The notes beneath the pieces were generated by a model. It made no database searches. It saw nothing but the letters and a program-made list of their open reading frames with translations, and was not told where the DNA came from. This document shows, piece by piece, positions 1 to 5,558 of a stretch of DNA of 10,456 bases. Made by a program: the position numbers and the translations under genes. Positions within the stretch are counted from its first letter, which is position 1, and every line of letters begins with the position of its first letter. The DNA lies in contig CAVRZY010000057.1 of NCBI GenBank assembly GCA_963725415.1, forward strand, positions 1 through 10,456. The letters are read 5' to 3'. The DNA is from CAVRZY01 sp963725415. GTDB taxonomy: Bacteria; Acidobacteriota; Terriglobia; Bryobacterales; Bryobacteraceae.

Positions 1-1
1 G

Positions 2-391
2 GACGTCCTCATCGACGTAGCGCTGAACCACGCCCCTTACGTCGAGTCCGCCGCCGCTCTGCTGGACGAACTGGAGCGCCGGCCGGGATCTGCGTTCATC
101 GCCTGGCACACGATCTCCAACTTCTACTACCTGGTCGTGCCCTGCCGCGGCCGGAGAGGGACGCGCGAGTTCCTTCTCGACCTGACGGACTTCGTGGATG
201 TGGCGCCGGGCACGGTGCAAGGCCTGCGCTTTGCGGCCCGTCTGCCCCTGAGGGACTTTGAGGTTGCCCTGCAAGTGGCGGCCGCCCTGGCTTGCGGGGC
301 AGAGGTGATTGCCACGCGCAATCGTCGCGACTATGCGAAGGCTCCCGTTCGCGCCGCCGCGCCCGAGGTCGTGCTGAGAGAACTACGGTAG
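2..391 (+). CDS. PIN-domain protein (VapC-like RNase toxin), 5' truncated by window edge
   Basis: The frame is open from base 2 and gives 129 residues ending in TAG; the start codon and probably only a few residues lie outside the window. The visible N-terminus DVLIDVAL matches the first PIN motif, normally DTNVLID. The C-terminal half has the usual RDFEVALQ segment followed by VIATRNRRDY, which corresponds to the TRN..DF motif holding the last acidic residue. PIN proteins of this type (PIN_3-like) are usually Mg-dependent RNases acting as toxins in type II toxin-antitoxin modules. The segment WHTISNFYYL replaces the usual central Glu motif, as is common in this subfamily. Any antitoxin partner would lie upstream, outside the window. 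The gene converges with vapC on the other strand. Confidence 0.8.
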   Translation, partial: DVLIDVALNHAPYVESAAALLDELERRPGSAFIAWHTISNFYYLVVPCRGRRGTREFLLDLTDFVDVAPGTVQGLRFAARLPLRDFEVALQVAAALACGAEVIATRNRRDYAKAPVRAAAPEVVLRELR

Positions 392-454
392 GGTTGTGTC
401 CGCCGACGACCCGCGCCGGTTCACTTGAAGCTCATCAGCCAGAGCTCAGCCTCT

Positions 455-476
455 TGCACCCTCAGGCTGAGGTGCA
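455..476. terminator. Hairpin between convergent PIN-domain genes
   Basis: TGCACC pairs with GGTGCA and the arms continue inward as CTCA/TGAG around a short GGC loop. The hairpin lies in the 115-nt gap between the convergent PIN gene and vapC, where a shared terminator would be expected. Neither strand shows a clear T-run after the stem, so function as an intrinsic terminator is uncertain. Confidence 0.35.
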
Positions 477-506
477 CTTCCTGTGCGGGCCGCTGGCAGC
501 GCCCGC

Positions 507-917
507 TCAATCCTTCGCCGGGTCAAGCACCTCAAGACCGGCGAAATAGGCGCGGTAGAAGCCGCGGTCTCGCGTCAGCAGCCGCTCAGCCTGAAGCTGC
601 GCATGCGCGCCAATCAGGAAATCCGCCACCACCCGCTGGCGCCTGCCTCCCCGCGAACGATACGCCTTCCAGGCAGTGGCCGCGGCCAGTGCCGTTTCCT
701 GGTTGAGTGAGCTGAATTCCACCGCCAGGCGCTCGATGGACTCCCGTGCCAGAGCGGGTGACGGAAACATGCTCGCCACCTCGGTCCAGACCACTTCACA
801 GGCGACGAGGCGGCCTTCTCTCAAGCACGACCGGAGCGCCCGGGCCGAACGGGGCCCGAAAACCGGATCTGCGCCGAAGATATCGAGCAAGACGTTGGTA
901 TCGACTGCGGTGATCAT
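507..917 (-). CDS. vapC: VapC-family PIN-domain RNase toxin
   Basis: The 136-residue protein has typical VapC length. It carries all four acidic positions expected of a PIN active site: Asp6 in AVDTNVLLD, Glu46 in WTEVAS, Asp99 in VADFLIGAHA and Asp117 in LLTRDRGFY. These residues coordinate Mg2+ for RNA cleavage in the family, where targets are commonly tRNA or rRNA. The start ATG overlaps the stop of the upstream vapB by four bases (ATGA), the usual translational coupling of toxin to antitoxin. Nothing suggests inactivation. Its RNA target cannot be read from the sequence. Confidence 0.92.
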   Translation of the reverse strand: MITAVDTNVLLDIFGADPVFGPRSARALRSCLREGRLVACEVVWTEVASMFPSPALARESIERLAVEFSSLNQETALAAATAWKAYRSRGGRRQRVVADFLIGAHAQLQAERLLTRDRGFYRAYFAGLEVLDPAKD

Positions 918-1144
918 GTTGCGTCTACCCGGCCCCGAAGGCGCCGGATGGTTGGGTCTGTACTTCGGCCCGTTTTGAGGACTCCGTAGACGCTCTCTAT
1001 CGGGTCCTCGGGCGGCTGCTTCGTGCCCACCAGCCGCCCCCGGTCCTCGCGGAAATCCAGGATGTGGCCGGGGCGAAGGCCCAGGCGCTCCCGCAGCGGC
1101 TTGGGGATGGTCACCTGACCTTTTTCCGATAGCACGGCTTTCAT
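914..1144 (-). CDS. vapB: VapB-family antitoxin, AbrB/SpoVT swapped-hairpin DNA-binding domain
   Basis: The 76-residue protein begins with the AbrB/MazE-type fold: SEKGQVTIPKPLRERLGL followed by GHILDFRED, roughly residues 6-33. This N-terminal domain dimerises and binds the operator. The remaining tail (about residues 44-76, including PTIRRLRGRVD) is of the kind that wraps the PIN toxin active site and neutralises it. It precedes vapC with a four-base overlap. Its promoter lies immediately upstream with a -10 only six bases from the ATG, so the transcript may be leaderless or nearly so. Autoregulation with VapC is expected from the family and is supported by a palindrome over the promoter. 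Confidence 0.9.
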   Translation of the reverse strand: MKAVLSEKGQVTIPKPLRERLGLRPGHILDFREDRGRLVGTKQPPEDPIESVYGVLKTGRSTDPTIRRLRGRVDAT

Positions 1145-1150
1145 GCCAAC

Positions 1151-1179
1151 ATGGTATGAATCCTTACCTGGATTGTCAA
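1151..1179 (-). promoter_or_regulatory. vapBC promoter, sigma70-like, near-leaderless
   Basis: Read on the - strand, TTGACA (1179-1174) is a perfect -35. It is followed after exactly 17 nt by TACCAT (1156-1151), which matches four of six bases of the -10 consensus. The vapB ATG starts seven bases downstream of the -10, where transcription would normally begin. There is no room for a Shine-Dalgarno sequence, so a leaderless message is predicted. This follows from consensus matching only. Confidence 0.6.
1153..1168. promoter_or_regulatory. Putative VapBC operator palindrome
   Basis: On the + strand the 16-mer GGTATGAATCCTTACC is an imperfect palindrome: GGTA/TACC ends with two further symmetric base pairs inside, 12 of 16 positions symmetric. 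It covers the promoter spacer and most of the -10. This is the expected placement for an autorepressing AbrB-type antitoxin complex. Binding by VapB is inferred. Confidence 0.45.
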
Positions 1180-1737
1180 ACCGGAGAGCAGCTCGCGAAC
1201 CTTCCCGGACTGGCTGTCAATCAAATGAACCTTGTCCTCACCGAGGAACAGCAGCCTGCGACTGTCCCTGAGCCAGCGCACGAAGGCGCCGAACGGCCTC
1301 ACACGCCGGCACCTCTTCAATGCCAGCGAATAGACCGCGATTCCCGAGTAGCCGCCTTCCGAACGCTGCAAGTCCCCGGCCAGGCTTCGCCCGTCGGGAG
1401 ACCACGAGCGGCCCCAGAACCACGTGCCCGGTTCGCTCGGCGCTCTCAGCGCCTGGGGGGACTGTTCGGACCACGGTTTCTCGACTTCGACTGAGTGCCT
1501 CCGCTTCGATCTCAACCCGCAAGCCCATAGCAACCCGTTAGAAGAACCTCGCTGCCATCTCCATCCAGGTCTGGACAACGTTCGACTACCGCTGCCGGTC
1601 CTGAGTCCTTTCGAGGTTCTTGACCGCGTCTTCTTCGTCATCGAGCCTGCTCTCCAAGCCGACTGGACCGGCTCCTAACCAGCGATACCGCACTTCCCCT
1701 AATCCTCCGCCCCCTTCCCGCCGATCAGTAGCGGTGC

Positions 1738-2418
1738 ATGGCTCCCAGGTCCATTACTGTCTTTGCGTACGAGTGCCAGCCCATCGTGGTGGAGGGCCTC
1801 CAGAGAGCGCTGGAATCCGATCCTGCCCTCCAGTTCATTGGTGCAGCGCCCACCCCGGCGGAAACCCTCCAAACGGTCGCCAATCTCAGGCCCGACGTGG
1901 TCCTGATCAGTCACCACTCCGGCGAGCGGCTGGACGCTGGTTTCCTGGCCGAGCTGAGGCTGGCTTCGCCCCAGTCCCGGCTGGTGCTGTGGACCTCCCA
2001 GCCGGAGGGCGGGGAATCGTTTCTCGAGTTCAGCTTCCAGAGCGTGATCCGCAGGACGCGCCCGGTCTGGATGCTGCTGGAATGCCTGCGGGCAGCCGGG
2101 GAAAACGCCGTGTGGATCGAAGAGACGCGCCCCGAGGAGGCAGCCTGTTTCGTCAAACGCAGGCAGCCGCCCCGGCTGACCCCCCGGGAGCGCGAGGTCG
2201 CGCAGCTCGTGGCCGGCGGCATGAAAAACAAAGACATCGCCAAAGCCCTTTCCATCTCCCCAGGAACCGTGAAGGTCCATCTCATGCACATCTTCGAGAA
2301 AGCCGGCCTCCAAGATCGGTTCCAACTGGCCATCCATGCACGCCGGCTGGTCAACTCGGAGCGCCGCGGACCCGCGGCCGCCGGGGACCAGGATGCGCCC
2401 GGCGAGCTGGCGGGGTGA
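1738..2418 (+). CDS. LuxR-family regulator with degenerate (non-phosphorylatable) receiver domain
   Basis: The N-terminal ~115 residues follow the NarL/FixJ receiver pattern (ITVFAYECQPIVVEGL, then RPDVVLISHHSG), but key positions are replaced. The acidic pocket is Glu12-Cys13 instead of two acids, the phosphoacceptor Asp aligns with Ser58, and the conserved Lys is probably Arg105 or Arg106. The C-terminus (about 146-200) is an intact LuxR helix-turn-helix: LTPREREVAQLVAGG, NKDIAKALSIS, GTVKVHLMHIFEKAG. It is therefore likely a DNA-binding regulator that does not respond to phosphorylation. An in-frame TAG at 1729 makes this ATG the first usable start; no Shine-Dalgarno sequence is evident. 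It lies 6 nt before the next gene and heads the pilus region, so control of the pilus genes is a reasonable inference. Confidence 0.88.
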   Translation: MAPRSITVFAYECQPIVVEGLQRALESDPALQFIGAAPTPAETLQTVANLRPDVVLISHHSGERLDAGFLAELRLASPQSRLVLWTSQPEGGESFLEFSFQSVIRRTRPVWMLLECLRAAGENAVWIEETRPEEAACFVKRRQPPRLTPREREVAQLVAGGMKNKDIAKALSISPGTVKVHLMHIFEKAGLQDRFQLAIHARRLVNSERRGPAAAGDQDAPGELAG

Positions 2419-2424
2419 GCCCCC

Positions 2425-3933
2425 GTGGAACGCCGCTGGCGCTCGCTGCTGCCCTCCTTTTCCGATTGCCTGTTCGTCTCTCTTCTGCTCTGGTTGTTCG
2501 CCTCCGGAACCGGCTGGTCGGCCCTACTGGCCGATGGTGACACCGGCTGGCATATCCGCACCGGCGAGTTTATCCTGGATAACCACAAGTTCCCCACCCG
2601 GGACCTGTTTTCTTTCTCCAAAGCCGGCGAGCCGTGGTTCGCCTGGGAGTGGCTTTCCGATGTCCTGTTCGCTCTCCTCTACCGCGCGCTGGGACTGAAA
2701 GGCGTCGTCTTGCTGGCCGGATGCGTGGTCTCGCTGAGCGTGACGGTGGTCTTCCGGCACCTGCTCTGGCGCGGGGCCAACGTCTTTCTGGCCCTGCTGG
2801 CGTGCCTGCTCGGCGCCGGTGCTTCCAGCATTCACTACCTGGCCCGGCCCCACGTGTTCACCTTACTCCTGCTGGCGGTTACTCTCTGGCTGCTGGATCG
2901 AGACCGCCGCCAACCGACCCGCGCCGTGTGGCTGCTGGTCCCTCTCACCGCAATCTGGACCAACTTGCACGGTGGTTTCCTGGCCCTGCCGATTTGCCTC
3001 AGCCTGCTGACAGTCGGCACAGTCCTCGAGGGGCTGCTAGTCCGGCAACGCAGTCCCGAACTCTGGCGCCGCCCGCGACGGTACGGCGCCCTGCTGGCGG
3101 CTTCCAGCTTGGCTACCTTGCTGAATCCCTATGGAGGCGACCTGCACCGGCACATCGCTCAATACCTGCAATCGGAGTGGATCCGGGAGGCGGTCCAGGA
3201 GTTTCAGTCTCCCCGCTTTCGTTCCGAAAGCTCGACGCAATTCGAAGTCCTGCTCTTCGCCGGGTTGATCTTTGCGGGTTCCCTGCTCCTGCGCCGGCAG
3301 GTCGCGGATGCCCTGCTGATCCTGTTCTGGGCGCACGCCGCCTTAGTGTCCGTGCGGCACGTCCCCGTTTTCGTGGTCGTCAGCTTGCCCCTCTGGGCCG
3401 CTGAGGCCAGCCTCTACTGGAAGCGCTGGGCGGAGAGCCGATCGGCCAAGTCGGTTGTCGGCATCCTGGAGCGTCTGGCTCAGGACGCCTCCGCCGGGTT
3501 CCGCCGGACCAGCCTCTGGGGGCCCGCTTGCCTGCTGCTCCTGCTCCTCGTCGATTGGCCGATGAACTGGCCCCGGGACTTCCCGGATGCGAAATTCCCG
3601 CGGGCCGTCATCGACCGCCATTCCACCCGTCTGGCTGCCTCCCGGGTCTTCACCTCCGACCAATGGGCGGACTACCTGATCTACCGCTTCTATCCCCGTC
3701 ATAAGGTGTTTCTGGATGGACGCAGCGACTTCTATGGGCCCACCTTCGGCAAGCTGTACCTGCGCCTGGCCTACGCCGATCCGGAATGGCGCAGCGCCTT
3801 CGAGCGCTTTGGCTTCGAGCTGGTCTTGGCCCCGGCCGAGTGGCCCCTGGCCGGCCTGCTCAAGCAGGATCCCGGCTGGCGCCTCCTGGACTGCGACAAG
3901 CGCGCTGTGCTGTTCGAAAAAAGGCGCCGCTAG
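2425..3933 (+). CDS. Polytopic membrane protein, putative GT-C-type glycosyltransferase
   Basis: This 502-residue protein starts at GTG 6 nt after the regulator's stop, behind a GGTGA-like ribosome site. It has about nine to ten hydrophobic spans (for example near residues 15-35, 80-100, 112-128, 140-155, 168-200, 275-290 and 365-375). After the first span comes ADGDTGWH (36-43), then PTRDLFSF and WEWLSD. An acidic motif in the first extracytoplasmic loop is characteristic of GT-C enzymes that use lipid-linked sugars. The C-terminal ~95 residues are soluble, with FTSDQWADYLIYRF and VFLDGRSDFYG. I recognise this architecture as a widespread uncharacterised bacterial family. The glycosyltransferase role is inferred from topology and the acidic loop, not shown. 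Its place ahead of the pilus genes would fit pilin or surface glycosylation, but it may be unrelated to the pilus. Confidence 0.72.
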   Translation: MERRWRSLLPSFSDCLFVSLLLWLFASGTGWSALLADGDTGWHIRTGEFILDNHKFPTRDLFSFSKAGEPWFAWEWLSDVLFALLYRALGLKGVVLLAGCVVSLSVTVVFRHLLWRGANVFLALLACLLGAGASSIHYLARPHVFTLLLLAVTLWLLDRDRRQPTRAVWLLVPLTAIWTNLHGGFLALPICLSLLTVGTVLEGLLVRQRSPELWRRPRRYGALLAASSLATLLNPYGGDLHRHIAQYLQSEWIREAVQEFQSPRFRSESSTQFEVLLFAGLIFAGSLLLRRQVADALLILFWAHAALVSVRHVPVFVVVSLPLWAAEASLYWKRWAESRSAKSVVGILERLAQDASAGFRRTSLWGPACLLLLLLVDWPMNWPRDFPDAKFPRAVIDRHSTRLAASRVFTSDQWADYLIYRFYPRHKVFLDGRSDFYGPTFGKLYLRLAYADPEWRSAFERFGFELVLAPAEWPLAGLLKQDPGWRLLDCDKRAVLFEKRRR

Positions 3934-3957
3934 CGGCTAGCAGCTAGCGCGGCGCCT
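3917..3957 (-). terminator. Strong hairpin with U-tract on the minus strand
   Basis: AGGCGCC (3922-3928) pairs with GGCGCCT (3951-3957), and inner GCTAGC arms extend the stem to 13 bp with a two-base bulge. Read on the - strand the stem is followed by TTTTTT, a textbook intrinsic terminator. On the + strand it is followed by AAAGAAAA, so it would not be intrinsic there. The TAG stop of the upstream membrane-protein gene lies inside the hairpin. No - strand gene needing a terminator is visible to its right. Confidence 0.55.
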
Positions 3958-3968
3958 AAAGAAAACCC

Positions 3969-4062
3969 GCCCTTTGGCCGAAATAACCCAGTGGGAGGTC
4001 GGGGAGATGAGTTCCCGGAAGCAAGACCTGCCGCGAGCGGGGCAACGTGTCGGCCAGAGGGC
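3969..4062 (+). ncRNA. Candidate structured RNA, partly cobalamin-riboswitch-like
   Basis: GCCCTTTGGCCGA (3969-3981) pairs with TCGGCCAGAGGGC (4050-4062) over 13 bp with a single G-U. Inside, AGGTC (3996-4000) pairs with GACCT (4025-4029) and encloses a GGGA/TCCC stem with an 8-nt 3' internal loop. CCG/CGG then forms a small hairpin with a CGAG loop (4031-4040). The stretch GTGGGAGGTC ... GGAAGCAAGACCTGCC resembles the 3' portion of cobalamin riboswitches, including much of the B12 box (AGCCAGGAGACCTGCC). The conserved 5' half of that riboswitch is not visible upstream. It may be a degenerate or variant riboswitch, another structured leader, or a - strand RNA ending at the nearby terminator. 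Confidence 0.35.
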
Positions 4063-4245
4063 TTACCCCAAGAGGCGCCTGGGGCTACCACCCGAGAGCA
4101 ATTGGCGTTTGCCTTCCGGGCAGACCCTAGCCCAATTTGCCTTGCGGTCTGGCTTTGTGGCTCCACCTCTGTTGAGAGAAAAGGCCTTCCGGCTATCTCA
4201 GAGCCCAGGGGGATCTCCCGTCGGTGTTGCAGTCGAGGAACTCTC
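4063..4245 (+). other. Non-coding leader of cpaA with further possible stems
   Basis: This is the rest of the 312-nt gap before cpaA. Possible stems are CCCCA/TGGGG (4066-4070 with 4080-4084), CAGACC/GGTCTG (4121-4126 with 4146-4151) and CTCTG/CAGAG (4167-4171 with 4199-4203). Frames across it are open but resemble no protein, and none contains the hydrophobic segment of an Flp pilin. I see no convincing promoter. It ends with a good ribosome site, GAGGA at 4235-4239, seven bases before the cpaA ATG. Together with the preceding element it could form one long structured leader. Confidence 0.4.
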
Positions 4246-4569
4246 ATGAGTCTGGAAGTATGGCTCGCCGTCCCCCTTGGGTTGGCAGCCGCGATCGAGG
4301 ACTTGGTGCGGCGGCGGGTTTCCAACTGGATTCCGGCGGCAGCTTTGGCAGGGGGCGCCCTAGGTCAGATCAGCCCGCACAGTTGGGCGGCGATTATCGG
4401 CGCGCTGTGGGCCACGGCCTACCTGGGAATCCGAGCCTTGCTCCGGCTCCGCAGCAGAGCTCCGACCCTGCCCCTACAGGACCAACCAGCAGACTCGATC
4501 CCTTACGCTCCCTCGATTGCGATGGGAGTCTGGCTGGCCCTGCTGGCGAAGGCAGGTGCGATGCGATGA
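4246..4569 (+). CDS. cpaA: CpaA/TadV-type A24 prepilin peptidase, internally deleted and lacking the GxGD motif
   Basis: Family members cleave and usually process Flp prepilin at the inner membrane using two aspartates. The N-terminus matches: a membrane span then AAIEDLVRRRVSNWIP, with Asp19 as the first catalytic aspartate and Asn27 in its usual place. The C-terminus also matches, with span ALWATAYLGIRALL, a polar loop, and IPYAPSIAMGVWLALL. The middle of the family, including the second catalytic motif GxGDxK, is absent: residues around 45-58 pass directly from SPHSWAAIIGA into the late span. At 107 residues it is about 60 shorter than typical CpaA (around 170). The reading frame is kept, so this is an in-frame deletion. 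The protein should be inactive as a protease. ATG 4246 is chosen because GAGGA precedes it; an upstream ATG at 3991 would add a leader unlike the family. Confidence 0.75.
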   Translation: MSLEVWLAVPLGLAAAIEDLVRRRVSNWIPAAALAGGALGQISPHSWAAIIGALWATAYLGIRALLRLRSRAPTLPLQDQPADSIPYAPSIAMGVWLALLAKAGAMR

Positions 4570-4677
4570 GGTACGCGGGCCGCTCTCCAACCTGTTTGCC
4601 CGTGTTCGCACGCCAAGCGGACCGGCCAGAAGGGCTTCCCTCTGCCAGGCCCGCGATGGGAGATTGAAGAGGCGCAG

Positions 4678-5409
4678 ATGGACCGCAGATTCTTGACTGT
4701 TGTGGGAGTGAGCCTCCTGTTCGCTCTAGTGGTGTCGGGCATCTTCTACCAAGTGGTCGCTCGCGGGAAGGGCCGCAAGCCGGCCAAGGTCGAGATGCGC
4801 GACCTTGTGGTAGCCACCAAGGCGCTGCCGGTGGGCCAGGGCATCAAGTCCGAAGATGTCACCATCGTCAAGGTTACGGCGGATGAGTTTCCCAAGGGAG
4901 GCTTCGGGAAACTCGAAGAGGTGCTCGAGCGCCCGGTGGTGAGCACGGTGCTGGCCGATGAGCCGATTCGGGAGGGGCGCCTGGGCGCGCGCGGCACTGG
5001 TGTCGGGTTGGCCCCCATGATCCCGGTGGGCATGCGCGCGGTTTCGGTGCGGGTCAACGAGGTGGTGGGAGTAGCTGGCTTCGTGTTGCCCGGCATGCGG
5101 GTCGATGTGCTGGTCACCGGCCGTCCCCCGGGCAAGGAAGGCAACATCACCAACACCATTCTCCAGAACATTCTGGTGCTCTCAGCAGGGCAGAATATCG
5201 AGCCCGACGCGCGGGGCCACGCCATCAACACCCCAGTGGTGACGCTGCTGGTCACTCCGGAGCAGGCCGAGACCCTGACGCTGGCCGGCAATGATGGCCG
5301 CATTCACCTGGTACTCCGCAACAGCGGCGATCAGGGCGTTCAAAAGACGCCCGGTCGCGAGGTGGCTGAGCTGTACGGAGGGCGCGCAGAGCCCCCGCGC
5401 CCAAGCTGA
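4678..5409 (+). CDS. cpaB: CpaB/RcpC Flp pilus assembly protein (SAF domain), frameshifted near 3' end
   Basis: CpaB is a periplasmic, inner-membrane-anchored partner of the secretin. A single membrane span (residues about 5-28) is followed by a SAF-like domain: VATKALPVGQGIKSEDV, the PIREGRL segment, then IPVGMRAVSVRVNEVVGVAG and PGMRVDVLVTG, which are hallmark CpaB motifs. A ribosome site GAAGAGG lies five bases before the ATG. The frame ends at 5409 after LYGGRAEPPRPS, but the usual proline-rich tail ending in a DEVVVIRGNQ-like motif continues in another frame to 5558. A lost G in the GGAGGG run near 5377-5382 would restore it. The domain core is complete in this 243-residue frame, so the truncated product might still work. 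Confidence 0.88.
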   Translation: MDRRFLTVVGVSLLFALVVSGIFYQVVARGKGRKPAKVEMRDLVVATKALPVGQGIKSEDVTIVKVTADEFPKGGFGKLEEVLERPVVSTVLADEPIREGRLGARGTGVGLAPMIPVGMRAVSVRVNEVVGVAGFVLPGMRVDVLVTGRPPGKEGNITNTILQNILVLSAGQNIEPDARGHAINTPVVTLLVTPEQAETLTLAGNDGRIHLVLRNSGDQGVQKTPGREVAELYGGRAEPPRPS

Positions 5410-5558
5410 CCACCAAGCGGATGCCGCCGCCCAAACCCGCCCCGGCGGCCGCGGCTCCGCCGCCTCCCCGCCTGACCGACGAAGTGGTAGTCATCCGTGG
5501 CAATCAAAGGACCGTCGAGGTGGTGGGTATCCGGAAGCCGGGGGTAGGCGAACCATGA
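5383..5558 (+). pseudogene. Frameshifted C-terminal tail of cpaB
   Basis: In the frame one base back from cpaB the sequence reads ARRAPAPKLTTKR, a Pro/Ala-rich linker, then DEVVVIRGNQRTVEVVGIRKP. This is the tail I would expect on CpaB proteins of this type. Its TGA (5556-5558) overlaps the ATG at 5555 as ATGA, which is the coupling seen in intact operons. Conserved tail plus restored coupling argue that the ancestral gene ran 4678-5558 and lost one base (or gained two). Confidence 0.65.

Larger units (their letters stand above)
1141..1641 (-). pseudogene. Remnant of a PD40/TolB-like beta-propeller protein
   Basis: The C-terminal half of this 166-codon frame is recognisable as two beta-propeller blades. 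WSPDGRSLAGDLQ is the PD40/TolB signature, then GIAVYSLALKRCRRV, RWLRDSRRLLFLGEDKVH and LIDSQSGKVRELLS. Such blades usually form long C-terminal propellers, often behind Ser/Thr kinase domains in Acidobacteriota. The protein ends abruptly after RELLS with a short unrelated tail, where at least one more blade would be expected. The N-terminal half (Arg/Ser-rich, about residues 1-65) resembles no domain and may be a frameshifted or non-coding stretch. The stop overlaps the vapB start by four bases and the vapBC promoter lies inside its 3' end. I read it as a gene fragment truncated at the vapBC junction; whether it is translated is unknown. Confidence 0.55.

Noticed and set aside
1911..2621. Long minus-strand frames opposite the LuxR regulator and membrane-protein gene
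   Set aside because: Low-complexity Ser/Arg-rich translations with no family resemblance; the + strand genes explain the region.
4081..4168. A tRNA-like pairing of GGGGC with GCTCC followed by ACC
   Set aside because: There is no T-loop GTTCGA sequence, no anticodon arm, and the acceptor pairing is short and contains a G-U; coincidence.
4061..4200. Minus-strand pieces resembling c-di-GMP (GEMM) riboswitch words such as GCAAGGC and GGCAAAC
   Set aside because: The order and spacing of the conserved GEMM elements are not met on either strand.
3974..4249. Open frames across the cpaA leader that could encode a 91-residue protein or a longer cpaA N-terminus
   Set aside because: The translations have no family resemblance, no membrane segment and no good ribosome site, and the region is rich in base-pairing; GAGGA supports the start at 4246.
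4566..4667. A 33-codon frame starting with ATGA overlap at the end of cpaA (MRYAGRSPTC...)
   Set aside because: It looks operon-coupled and could be a relic of a TadE/G-like gene, but it has no hydrophobic segment or recognisable motif.
5291..5554. A longer start for cpaC at 5291
   Set aside because: It would run through the cpaB coding region and its conserved tail; the ATGA-coupled ATG at 5555 or a later start is far more plausible.
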